Below, one piece after another: positions 23,977 to 34,498 of a DNA stretch of 64,000 nucleotides; position 1 is the stretch's first letter; each line of letters starts with the position of its first letter. A model generated the notes under the pieces. It did no database searches and was not told the DNA's origin. It saw only the letters and a program-made list of their open reading frames with translations. The DNA comes from Byssochlamys sp. IMV 00236 (lineage: Eukaryota > Ascomycota > Eurotiomycetes > Eurotiales > Thermoascaceae), in contig MSJH02000818.1 of assembly GCA_001931875.2 (NCBI GenBank), positions 434,001-498,000 of the forward strand. Direction: 5' to 3'. A program made the translations under genes and the position numbers.

Positions 23977-24775
23977 GTCACCCGCAATCACAATAAGGAG
24001 GGGACCGAAATGACGCTGGGATCTTTAAACCCCGGAAAATTGGCGCGATTCTCAACGTGATTCAGATGTTTCATCCCCGGAAGGGGAGTGCTCAGTCCTT
24101 AAGGCTGCCATCTTGTCTGGGGGCTCATCGTCTCGTGGCTGAATCGGCGTTTACTTAGCCCTTCCACGTTTTTTTTTTCTCACGACAGCAAGCAAGCCAA
24201 ACGCCGCAGAGGACGGTCGAACCTTCAGCTGAATCGCGTGGAGCCCCACAGCCTGGATACTCGACTCTAGCGAGTACGGTAGGCTCGGAAACAGTCCGCT
24301 TCGGGCCGTGTGGAACGTTGTTATTTAGTTTGTTGAACGTCTGTATCCCCGACTCCCCGAGTCACCGAGGGGGGCTTCCAAGATGGTTGACGCTGTCTGT
24401 GGTTGGTAAACAGAGAGTTCACTGGTCGTAACACTGGCCACTGTAGCTCTAGTTTCCAGCCACAACGGATGTCGATAATCGATTGTATTTGTAGCCATCT
24501 CCATCAAGATATCCCCCGCTATCTGCACCTCGGCTTGCCAGGTTGGTGACCGTTGACGGTTGGTCTGACTGTTAGCTATAGCCTTATAGGTGCTGCCCCA
24601 GTTAACATGGCGTGTTATGATTGTTTTAGCGTCCCCTAAGGGTTCTCTGGTGATAACAGCCGATTCCTCCAGCTATAATCCCAATCCTTTCTCTTTTTCG
24701 CAGTCCCTCGTATTCCGAAAGAGAGCTGGGTGGCAATTCTGCGACGGGCACGTTAAGGGTCAGTCTGCAACAATA
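23977..24775. other. Divergent promoter region, methyltransferase / P450
   Basis: An 800-bp region between the start codons of two divergent genes, with a short poly-T run near 24170. An open frame that continues upstream of the P450 start (from 24590) lacks P450 features and is not used. No known operator is identified. Confidence 0.55.
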
Positions 24776-26606
24776 ATGCTTTCCTTAGCCTGGACCGCAG
24801 CCGCTGCCTTGGTGGGCTATCTCATCTGCGGAACAGTTTATCGTTTGTATTTCCATCCGCTGGCCCGCTTCCCAGGTCCCAAGCTTGCTGCATTGACGCG
24901 ATGGTACGAATTCTACTATGATGTGATCAAACCAGGCCAATTCATATGGGAAATTGAGCGTATGCATAAAAGATATGGTACGTATCTCGATCTCACGTCC
25001 TCTGTGCTTTCAGATGCAGATATTGTTGTCGATGGCTTGCGATGGAGAAAGGGCCAATGAATTGCACGACATTAGAATTGTGTTGAACGGATTCTGACTT
25101 CTGTGACACAAAGGCCCAATCGTGCGGATCACACCAGAGGAAATCCATATCAAGGACCCGGACTTCTATGATGAAATATACGCACCTGCTTCCAAGCAGC
25201 GAGATAAATATGGGAACTGGACGATAGGCGCGGGCGCGCCGGCATCGACCTTTGCTACCGTCTCCCACAATCACCATCGCCTCAGACGATCGGCCATCAA
25301 CCCCTTCTTTTCGAAACGTGCTGTATCCAATGCCGAGAAGCTCATTTGGGAGAAGATCGAGATCCTATGCCAGCGATTGGCGGCCGCTTGCCAGAGTAAG
25401 CAAGTGCTGCGACTCGATGCCGCTTACATGGCCCTAACGATGGATATAATCACCCATTACGCTTATGGAGAAAGCTACAACTATCTTTACGAAGATGATT
25501 TCAAGCTCGAATGGAAAGATACGGTCATTGGGGGGTCAGCTAGCGGTGCATTGATCCGACAATTCCCCTGGGCGTTTCCCGTCATGAAGTCTCTCCCCAT
25601 GCCAATTCTGAGCAAGGCTGCTCCCGAGGCTGCTTTATTGTTGCAATGGCAACAAATGGTCCGTCGACAGGTGGACTCAATTATTGCCAATAACCGTGAA
25701 GGGAAGAAGGCCCCTGGGACGATCTTCCAAGCTTTGCTAGACAGCGACCTGCCGCCGGTGGAAAAGGAAGCAGACCGTCTGCAGGATGAGGCGCAGACCA
25801 TGGTTGGTGCTGGAAGCGAAACAACCGCGAAGACATTGACAATCGTCACCTTCTATCTGCTCCAGGACAAGAAGAAGCTTCAAAGATTGCGAGATGAATT
25901 ATCCACGATTCCAATGCAGCCAGGACCAGACGAAGAACTCCTGACACAGCTGGACCAACTTCCATATCTGGTAAGGACGATATCTTGGATCCCACCATTG
26001 CTTCCACGGTGCTGATGATTATTCGCACGTATAGAATGCAGTGATCAGTGAAGGTCTCCGTCTCATGCATGGTGTTACGACTCGCCTTCCACGAGTCGCC
26101 CATGAAGTCATCAAGTACAAGGAATGGCAAATTCCGCCAAACGTCAGTCTGCCTTGATCTGTTCAGTCTTTTCCTGTGGGCCATTCATGCTTACCCAACC
26201 GTGTAGACACCTGTCAGTCAATGCAACTATTTCGTCCATATGGATCCGACCATCTTCCCCAACCCGTTCGAGTTCCAACCCGAGCGTTGGATCGAAGCGA
26301 AGGACAAAGGTAACCGACTGGAGAAGTATATGGTTTCCTTCTCCAGAGGCAGTCGCCAGTGCGTCGGTATTAAGTACGTATCCTCAGTTCCCTAGCCTGT
26401 TGAAGTTTCCCAGAGAACTGACTTGCTGCCTGAACAGCCTCGCATATGCTGAGATGCGCTTAACCCTCGCAACCATATTGCGCCGATTCGAGCTTGAGAA
26501 CTATGAGACCACCGTTGAAGACGTCCGCATCGCACGAGACTACTTTGTCGGTGTCCCAGAACCGGGATCGCAGGGCGTCAAGGCTGTTGTAACAGAGGTG
26601 TTGTGA
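24776..26606 (+). CDS. Cytochrome P450 monooxygenase
   Basis: Five exons (24776-24977, 25114-25970, 26035-26142, 26207-26373, 26438-26606) encode 500 residues and close in frame. The 136-bp first intron is followed by three 64-bp introns. An N-terminal membrane anchor (about residues 3-22) and a Pro-rich hinge (Phe-Pro-Gly-Pro-Lys) put it on the ER surface. The I-helix oxygen-activation motif is Gly-Ala-Gly-Ser-Glu-Thr-Thr, the K-helix ExxR is Glu-Gly-Leu-Arg, and the heme loop [10 protein letters not shown] holds the axial Cys441. The layout resembles the fungal trichodiene-oxygenase-like/CYP58-related clans often tied to secondary metabolism, but the substrate cannot be read from sequence. 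The start is the Met directly before the anchor helix. The gene is divergent from a LaeA-like methyltransferase. Confidence 0.94.
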
Positions 26607-27983
26607 CGTAAGCAAAGTATCTAACTAATTGCCGTAATCGAAAAGCAAATGACCTCTTTCCTCGAATTTCATTTTAAAAAGCCTATCATAGTAGAGGGTT
26701 CTTACACGAAGACCGGTGTAGGCATCACTCGATACTACCACTAACCTTGCATTGAGGGTGCTGTAGATCCTTTCGGGGTCGCAAACCTTCTGCTAGTTAC
26801 ATATGGCCCGTTCGTTACTCAGGAGTCAGTGCTTACCAGTACAGAGTTGGGTCAGCAGAGTAATCAGTGCTCGTCCTGTATCCAGATAAGGATCGTCTGC
26901 TGCCCAAGGCTTGATCACGATGTCGATCATTACTAGATAATGGATCGCAGCGACAGATATGGTCAGTCAATCGCAGTTGGCTATTGGTAGACTTCTACTG
27001 CTTTCTTGCCTTGCAGTAGTTCTAACCTTACAGGTTCCGTCATTCCTCACTGCTCTTTGAGATCATCCACTGTCGATAAAAAAGGCAGATAAGGTTTTAA
27101 CTGACTCCCACCTTCATCTGATCTGGGGCACAGTTCTCGATAGTCCCGCCATAATCCGACCAAAGGTGCCACAAGGCTTGGCCATGTTAACAGCCATATT
27201 TGGACGATTTCCAGCTGACTACGAACAATGGGGATGCAGATTGCACATGTTCTCGCTTTGAGGATGTCCATCACGTAATAATAATAATGTACCCTGGTTT
27301 TATGAGCACAGGTTATCCATGATCATTTAGCCAGTTCGAATAAGCCGTCCTAATGGTGGGAAGAGGCAGCAATAATACCAATACTTACTGTGAGCAGTGA
27401 CCGCTATTGGCTCGCTAACGACGACAAAGAGTCCTTTCTGGTCACAGTGATGTGGATCTGGTGCGGAGAGGTGGCGCCCGCTTCAGGAAGATGAATCAAA
27501 TTTCTCAAGCTTTACGGACCGGTAGCGCACAATACATAAACACCACTGGTGATGGCAACAATAATACTACTACTAATAATAATCAATAATCATCGTCTGA
27601 CTGCTGTGTAACTACCTACTTGAACGGGAAACATTAGTATTTATTTTCCGCCCGACGATTGGCCCGGGCTAACCCCTCGTCCGAGGGGAAAATCGAATCC
27701 TTATCCTGATGGATAAGCCCAGGCAGAAACTAACAGAGAAATTAAGCTCCCGAATCCCAAACTGCGGAACTGATCATACTTCTTTAGGAAGCTCAATTCC
27801 TCGCCGTGCGCTATCATGTTCCTAGCATCCCGCAACTGGCAGGCAAAAAGCTCTTCACGCGGCCGGTCTCGCGTTTTATTTGAGGCTGGCCTCGCGGATT
27901 TTCATACTCACAGAGATGCCGTCCTCGTGAAGCCTGCTTTACTTTCTCTACTTTCCTTTTGGCAGAACTGCTAGCCGTGCACC
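26607..27983. other. Spacer, no supported gene (1.4 kb)
   Basis: 3' flank of the P450 and promoter region of the acetamidase gene. There are ATA/ATT-type short repeats around 27545-27590. No coding feature is recognised. Confidence 0.55.
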
Positions 27984-28958
27984 ATGGGGTTGACCTCAGC
28001 GTGCAAGACGGTCCACGTGGGCCGTCATCAGAAGCATCAGAAATGGTCAAAAGATGAACCGCCAGTCTTGACTATTTCCTCCGGTGACACTGTTACCTTT
28101 GACACTATCGACGGGAGTAATGGCCAGATAGTGGAAGACTCTGCCATTTCTGCCATAGATTCCTTCGATATCAGCCTTGCAGACCCCGTCTTTGGGCCAG
28201 TCTTCATTCGTGATGCGGAACCGGGGGATGCTCTGAAAATCGAAATCTTGGATCTCCAAACAGCGAATTGGGGTTGGACGGCCATTATGCCAGGATTCGG
28301 ACTGCTCGCCAACGAATTCCCAGACACTCACTTGAAGATATGGAAGTTGGATCAAGACACCGGCTTCGCGAAGTTTAACGACAATATACGTATACCTCTT
28401 CGACCGTTTTTAGGAACCATGGGACTTGCAGCAGGCGTGGAAGGTGAATTCTCAACGATCCCTCCAACAGACGTCGGTGGAAATATGGACTGTCGCGAAC
28501 TCACGGCCGGCACCACACTTTACCTCCCAGTGCAGACGCCTGGTGCCCTATTCAGCTGTGGCGACGGTCACGCTGCCCAGGGACATGGTGAAGTCTGTGG
28601 CACAGCGATTGAGACTCCCATGAGAGCTACTCTTCGGTTTACCGTCTGCAAGGATCATTCATGGGTAACTTCGCCTCATTTCCAAACAGCCCCGCAGGCC
28701 GCAGCAACGCCATCTGTAGCAGACAAAGGCAGATATGCTGTGATGGGTATCGACGCAGACTTGTTGGAGGCTGCAAAGAAGGCAGTTCGGAACACGATAC
28801 AATGGCTGACGGCAACAAAAGGGCTGAGTCGATCTGAAGCATATATGCTCGCGAGTGTAGCGGGGGATCTCCAGATAGCTGAAGTAGTGGACCTGAATAA
28901 TGCGGTCACGATGAGTCTGCCGTTAAATATCTTCGATTCTGAGCAAAACGGTGCCTAA
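27984..28958 (+). CDS. Acetamidase/formamidase family protein
   Basis: An intronless 324-residue protein of the FmdA/AmdA family, which hydrolyses formamide, acetamide or short aliphatic amides to ammonia and an organic acid. The family's beta-rich fold is recognisable. There is a Gly-Asp-Thr-Val-Thr-Phe-Asp motif near residues 34-40, Gly-Gly-Asn-Met-Asp-Cys-Arg at about 165-171, and the Gly-Asp-Gly-His-Ala-Ala-Gln-Gly-His-Gly-Glu block at about 191-201. The last two supply the metal/active-site His, Asp and Glu residues. It differs from the amidase-signature AmdS of A. nidulans. No signal peptide is seen, so it is probably cytosolic, in nitrogen scavenging. The start ATG has an ACC context. 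An alternative is a family member acting on other amides. Confidence 0.88.
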   Translation: MGLTSACKTVHVGRHQKHQKWSKDEPPVLTISSGDTVTFDTIDGSNGQIVEDSAISAIDSFDISLADPVFGPVFIRDAEPGDALKIEILDLQTANWGWTAIMPGFGLLANEFPDTHLKIWKLDQDTGFAKFNDNIRIPLRPFLGTMGLAAGVEGEFSTIPPTDVGGNMDCRELTAGTTLYLPVQTPGALFSCGDGHAAQGHGEVCGTAIETPMRATLRFTVCKDHSWVTSPHFQTAPQAAATPSVADKGRYAVMGIDADLLEAAKKAVRNTIQWLTATKGLSRSEAYMLASVAGDLQIAEVVDLNNAVTMSLPLNIFDSEQNGA

Positions 28959-30318
28959 CCCTCGTGATTTCTTTATTCGATGGAAATGCTTCGTCACCAG
29001 CTCATAACGTCCTGACGCAGGATCTCTGCTGGGTGTCTCGCGGGAACGTCGAGTCATGAGAACGTCGAAGTATGTGGTTACGTACTACGGAACTGGCTAT
29101 GATTGAGCATGCTACGGGAATTAAAACTATATACAAAAATACCAACACATCGACCTATCTCCTGCACGAGGGAGAAGCTGATGTATCAGGAAACCCCCAC
29201 CTTGCTTTTGGCGAGCACGGTTCTACTTTCCTGAGGAATATTTACAGTCGCCGGTCGCTAGGACAGGTGGACAAATTTATATCGCTACCATGTTACTACA
29301 GCGTCATTGGGAACAGGAGACCTCTAGCTAGATGAAGCAGCGACTATTCAACAGCTACTGCGCCATCTGGACTCCGCTGTTAAAGGAGGAGGATGTTATT
29401 ATGGAATATGTAAAGTCACATGGAGTTGACTGACAAGCTAAGAAGAAGAATAAACAGCATTATTTACATTAAGAACCCACAGACTGCGAATCATTATCCC
29501 AGTTAACTGAAATATCTTATCCTCTACTTTTGTAACGATCTTCTGCATGCACATCAAAAGTGAATTGCAGGTCACACTTATAAAATAAATAGCTACTAGC
29601 GGAAGGCCCCTATTGTATAAGATATTATCTACTGCACTTCGGCGCATGCACAAGTATATTGAGCGAGATGTTGGTGAAATAGTATCTGCGCGCAAAGCGA
29701 ACTCTAGGTGATCTGTTGATTATCCATTTGCAGGAGGTTCTATAAATCCTAAATATAGGATATAACTTGCGAGATTACTAAATTACTAGATTAATACATT
29801 CTTTGTATACCTATAGAGATAAATATGGGTTCACCCCCCTCCCTCAGAAGTAGATTCAAGCAAGCAATTCAAAGTGTTCAGGTCAGACTATGCTTCTGTG
29901 CTATTCAATCTTCGACAAATAGTCCCATAAAATAGAATACTGCCGAACCTTTTCAAGATCTAAGATGCCTTGGTCTCTCGTTAAATATAGAGTATATAGT
30001 CCCAGTAGATTATATTGGGCTTTGAACCGCTCTGATTCTGGGACTAGTCGAAGGCGTTGGGTGATTCGACAGATACACACTACCAGGGACATTCACCTAG
30101 ACTATATTAGAGATGGCATAATGCCCAACAGTAGCATAAACTTGAAACTGAGATATATCGGTTGGAAAGTTAAGAGACCAACTATGTACATTCCCGGTCA
30201 CATGACACCGCGTTTCCAGCGCGTCACCCGCCAACACGATTCGATACGCCTACCGAATACCAACAAACGATCAGATTCGGGTTCCCTGAGATCCCTCGAC
30301 ATCCAAAGAAAAAACCAC
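28959..30318. other. AT-rich spacer upstream of the helicase
   Basis: AT-rich DNA without supported genes. The helicase reading frame is open back to about 29965, but that 118-codon extension is unlike the family and is AT-biased. I treat it as 5' flank or leader. A run of AT-rich short repeats lies at 29700-29830. Confidence 0.55.
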
Positions 30319-33300
30319 ATGGATCCGGTTCTCGACGGGCTCAATGCTGCCCAGCGAGCCGCCGTGACCTCACCCGCATCGATCCTTCAGGTCCTTGCTC
30401 CTCCGGGCTCCGGAAAGACCAAGACGCTCACTGCCCGTGTAGCGTACTTGCTCTCTCACCATGGATACCGACCGCAGGACGTCATCTGCTGCACGTTCAC
30501 CATCAAGGCAAGCCGCGAGATGCGGGAGCGAATCGCGAAGTTGATTGGAGACCAGCTCGAATCGAAGCTGATCCTGGGCACTTTCCACTCGATATGTCGC
30601 CGATATCTGATGGCTTATGGACATCTGATTGGGCTGCAGAAGGGGTTCGGTATCGCTGATAGTAATGACAGTTTGGCGATTATTAAAGTATGGAGGCGTC
30701 TTTTAAGATATTTTTTTCCGGAGCGTTGGTTGAGGAGTGTTGCTTATTTTTGTTTTCGATGGCAGAGAATCGTGAAGCGGTTACGACTTAACATCCAGCC
30801 CAACACGGCGCGGTCGAGGATCTCGACTCAAAAAGCGCACGGTGTCAGCCATGAGGAGTTGGCAGCCAAGCAGACAAAGGGTGTTGACCAGCAGGAGTTC
30901 GTGCAGGTTTATCGCGAATACGAGCTAGCATTGGCGAGCTCCAACCTTCTTGACTACGATGATTTGCTACTGCGATGCGCTGATCTACTCAGACAGCATC
31001 CGCATTGCGTGTCTAACGTGCAAGCAGTCCTCGTGGATGAGTTTCAAGATACTAATCTCATACAGTTCGAACTCATGAATCTTTTCGCTACTAGAAACAG
31101 ACGTATCACGATTGTCGGTGATCCCGACCAGAGTATCTACGGATTCCGCTCCGCGGAGATCAAGAACCTCACTCGCATGCAGAAGTTATATAAGGATACT
31201 TCAGTGGCTCTCTTGGAAGAGAACTATCGTTCATCGGCGTCTATCTTATCTTCCGCACAGGAGGTCATTGAACAAGATACCGCGAGGCCAGCGAAGAAGC
31301 TGCACCCAACACATTGCATTGGATCAATGCCGGTGTTGAGGAGACTCCCGACTGCAGCTGCTGAAGCCCAATGGATAGTTATGGAGATCAAGAGATCCGT
31401 CGCGTTGACGGGAAACCTTTTGAACCATTCTGACTTTGCTATTCTCCTCCGCTCAGCGTCCCTATCACGTCAAATTGAGTCGGAGCTGGGAAAGAACGGT
31501 ATCCCTTATCGAATGGTTGGCGGATCGCGATTCTTCGACAGAGTCGAGATAAAGCTCCTCCTGGATTATCTGCGAGTAGTGAGCCACACTGGGAACGGAG
31601 ATGCGCTCTTACGCATCATCAACGTTCCCTCTCGGAAGATAGGGGATGAGACAGTCAAAATACTAACTGCAGGCGCGGAAGAGGCAGGCATACCTCTATG
31701 GAATTTCGTGAAGGACGTGGCACAGGGTCGCAAATCAACGAAGAAGAGTCTATCCAAGGCGGCCGACCAGGGCCTCAGTTCTTTCGTAGGGCTCATAGAG
31801 ACCGCAAAAAGAAAACTGCTCGAATGCGACGATGAGTCGGCACCTAGGAAGCTCTTAGAATTCGTCATGAAGAAACTGTCCATGAGGGAATATCTCAAAG
31901 CCACATATCCCCTGGATGAAGAGAACAGATGGGCAAACGTGGAAGAGCTCCTAGCCCAAGCTGGAGATGATTCGGGCTCTCCAATGGCATCTGAGCAGGA
32001 CGATGATCTTCCTGAAATCGAAGGCCTGGAACAACAGCGCGCTCATCCAGGTGAAGAGGCTTTGGCTCGGTTTCTCGCTAACGTCGCTTTATCCACAGAG
32101 GTCACTGCAGAAGAGGGTGATCAGCCGCAGGAGAAAGTTACTATCTCGACCATCCATGCTGCAAAGGGTCTAGAATGGCCTGTTGTTTTTGTACCAGCTG
32201 TATACGAGGGTATCATTCCACACTCGCGAGCGGAAGATAGCGACGAAGAAAGGCGACTGCTATACGTCGCCATGACAAGAGCGCAGGCGCTCCTTTACCT
32301 CAGCTTTCCTCGTCGAAGTTCCACAACTGGTGAAGAGACGACTCAGACACCCTTTTTGACGCAGCGTATAGTAGAATTTCAGTTCCGAACCACTGGACCA
32401 AAGTTCCACGACAAGACTGTTTATGGTATCGCAGACATCCTGCGCCGGGACCGACCATCACAAGAGGCTATGCTGAAAGGAATAGACGGCCTGCCGAGTG
32501 TAGAGGACAACCTCTGGACACCTGAAGGCGAGGAACACCCTGACACAGTTACCAGATGGGACGGCTCGCGTACGTCGGTTCTAGATGGTGAGCCTCCCTC
32601 AAAGAAACGTCGCTCCGACCAGAACCAGGCCATACAAACTTCGAGTTTCGTGTCGGCTTCCACATACACAATGAACAATTCTTCCAGCTTCTCTATCCCT
32701 GCCACCATCTCCGGCGGCTTCTCAACAGCAAGGGAGCACTTAGCGACGCAAAACGTCGTTCAACCAGCTTCCGAGAACCGCCCTGAGAACAAAGCGACCG
32801 GGGTTCGCTCTGCTGGGCGTAAGACGGGTTTGACACAAGGCAGCATATCGAATTTCTTTGGCCAGCCATCGTCGAAGAATGAAGCGTCCAGTCAGCGAGT
32901 CTCAGCCAGCCACCAGTCACTGGAAATGCCCGATCCCAGCACCGAGAGGTCGACAAATCTCGCTGGGGGCCAAGGTGCAGTCCCAAAGTACACCATTCCG
33001 CCCGCCATGACCAAGCATCGCATACAGCCGAGAACTTGGCCACCTTCACGCCCAGCTCTTGGGGCATCCGAATCCAACCGGTACACGTGGCTCACCGGGC
33101 CCTCAACAGGCACAAAGGTGACGGAGGGCAAACATCAGAGAGAGAATGAGATCGCCGTCGAGAATCAGACAGGGTGGGTGAGTGATGGCATTAAGAACTC
33201 TTCCGAGTCCATCGCCCGCGTACGACCTGCGACCACGTACCACACGACCACGATGTCCATGGTCCATCAACAAGGGTCCACAACCGGTCGAAAGACCCTT

Positions 33301-33372
33301 GGGATTCGGCGCAGTATGAACGGTTGGGCAGACAGAATGAACAGGGCGGGCAATGGAAATCCGCCAGGTTAA
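30319..33372 (+). CDS. SRS2: Srs2-type UvrD/Rep family DNA helicase
   Basis: Two exons, 30319-30687 and 30766-33372, encode 991 residues. The 78-bp intron (GTATGG...GGCAG) has no in-frame stop, so the reading frame also runs through it. This superfamily 1A 3'-5' helicase resembles yeast Srs2, which strips Rad51 from single-stranded DNA to prevent unwanted recombination. Motifs in order are Walker A Gly-Ser-Gly-Lys-Thr (Lys33), Walker B DEFQDT (214-219), Gly-Asp-Pro-Asp-Gln-Ser-Ile-Tyr, Glu-Glu-Asn-Tyr-Arg-Ser, Ser-Thr-Ile-His-Ala-Ala-Lys-Gly, and Val-Ala-Met-Thr-Arg-Ala. The tail from about residue 700 is disordered and contains QGSISNFF (814-821), a canonical PCNA-binding PIP box. The start was chosen at Met-Asp-Pro-Val-Leu-Asp-Gly-Leu-Asn because the Q-motif region begins there. 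Confidence 0.93.
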   Translation: MDPVLDGLNAAQRAAVTSPASILQVLAPPGSGKTKTLTARVAYLLSHHGYRPQDVICCTFTIKASREMRERIAKLIGDQLESKLILGTFHSICRRYLMAYGHLIGLQKGFGIADSNDSLAIIKVWRRLLRYFFPERWLRSVAYFCFRWQRIVKRLRLNIQPNTARSRISTQKAHGVSHEELAAKQTKGVDQQEFVQVYREYELALASSNLLDYDDLLLRCADLLRQHPHCVSNVQAVLVDEFQDTNLIQFELMNLFATRNRRITIVGDPDQSIYGFRSAEIKNLTRMQKLYKDTSVALLEENYRSSASILSSAQEVIEQDTARPAKKLHPTHCIGSMPVLRRLPTAAAEAQWIVMEIKRSVALTGNLLNHSDFAILLRSASLSRQIESELGKNGIPYRMVGGSRFFDRVEIKLLLDYLRVVSHTGNGDALLRIINVPSRKIGDETVKILTAGAEEAGIPLWNFVKDVAQGRKSTKKSLSKAADQGLSSFVGLIETAKRKLLECDDESAPRKLLEFVMKKLSMREYLKATYPLDEENRWANVEELLAQAGDDSGSPMASEQDDDLPEIEGLEQQRAHPGEEALARFLANVALSTEVTAEEGDQPQEKVTISTIHAAKGLEWPVVFVPAVYEGIIPHSRAEDSDEERRLLYVAMTRAQALLYLSFPRRSSTTGEETTQTPFLTQRIVEFQFRTTGPKFHDKTVYGIADILRRDRPSQEAMLKGIDGLPSVEDNLWTPEGEEHPDTVTRWDGSRTSVLDGEPPSKKRRSDQNQAIQTSSFVSASTYTMNNSSSFSIPATISGGFSTAREHLATQNVVQPASENRPENKATGVRSAGRKTGLTQGSISNFFGQPSSKNEASSQRVSASHQSLEMPDPSTERSTNLAGGQGAVPKYTIPPAMTKHRIQPRTWPPSRPALGASESNRYTWLTGPSTGTKVTEGKHQRENEIAVENQTGWVSDGIKNSSESIARVRPATTYHTTTMSMVHQQGSTTGRKTLGIRRSMNGWADRMNRAGNGNPPG

Positions 33373-34290
33373 GGGACAACATTACATCTTGTTGGATGTG
33401 AAGCGAAACCGCACTCGATTGGCTGGGCTGTCCTGACTGCTTTGTCCTGATTGGATGCCTCACGCAACAGCACCACGACAGAGCATACATGCCCAATCTG
33501 CTATCACGAACTGTACTCGACCATTTTCATGACTATGGGTGGCGTTCATCTTGAGGAAAGTACCTGGGGTCTTCTGCTCATGTAGACATAACGAATTAAT
33601 TCGATATTTTACTCAAAATTTGCGATACAGACTTGCGCTATCTAGAATAGAAAACAGTGCAACAATAGAAGTCTCAAGCAAGAAGTGATGACCCAACTAG
33701 TTATCTAGTTAGCGTACCTAATCAGAATCCACACTAACTACCGCGTGCCTCGCTCCTTCAATCCATCAGAACGCAATCAGACAATGCAATCAACAACAAG
33801 TAGATGCCAACATCCTCACAAGAAAAAGAGCATCATAAAGAATCAAAATAAGCCTCTTCAACGTACTAATAATAATAATGGCCGACCCGACCCTCAAACC
33901 GAACTCATAACGATCTAGACTCCCCATTGCAACAAGGCAACATAGCCGGAAATAAATTCCCTTCCCCTCTCGCACCTCCTCTCTTCACCGCAAGATTAGA
34001 ACACACCCACTCGGTCCGAGCCACGAAATACAACCTATTAACCAAGAGACAGCATTAGTATTAGTTAGTTGACCATTATGGAGTCGTATTCGCAATTGCC
34101 AATATATCTAACTACTCCAAAGTTCAAGACCGAAGTCGAATTCAAAGTCCAGACAGGACGATCATCATGGCTAGACCTTCCCTTGTCTTTCTTGCATGTT
34201 CCCACGTCTGGTTCTAGAAGGGATCATCGCTGCGGTACTTGAAGATTGGTGGGGGATGTTGATCGGTTCGGGAGGAGTTTAGAGGGGAGC

Positions 34291-34320
34291 GGAGTGGAGT
34301 GGAGTGGAGGGGAGAGGAGA
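34291..34320. repeat. GGAGT/GGAG short tandem repeat
   Basis: A purine-rich run of imperfect GGAGT and GGAGA units, part of a simple-sequence-rich 250-bp stretch. Confidence 0.8.
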
Positions 34321-34477
34321 GGACACATATCTATTCTAAGTCTAGATAGTTAGATGCTCCGTAGTTAGTTAGTTATCTAGTTAGTAATACATACCTGCTC
34401 GGGTAGGTCTGGTCTGGTCGTAAGTTACTCGTAGACTAGGTATCTATCTAGGCTAGGCTATCTATCTTGGTACGTAC

Positions 34478-34498
34478 TGGTGCTGGTGCTGGTGCTGG
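34478..34498. repeat. TGGTGC hexanucleotide repeat
   Basis: About three and a half tandem TGGTGC units in non-coding DNA. Confidence 0.8.

Noticed and set aside
29965..30318. N-terminal extension of the helicase reading frame by 118 codons
   Set aside because: AT-biased composition and no resemblance to the family; the conserved N-terminus begins at 30319.
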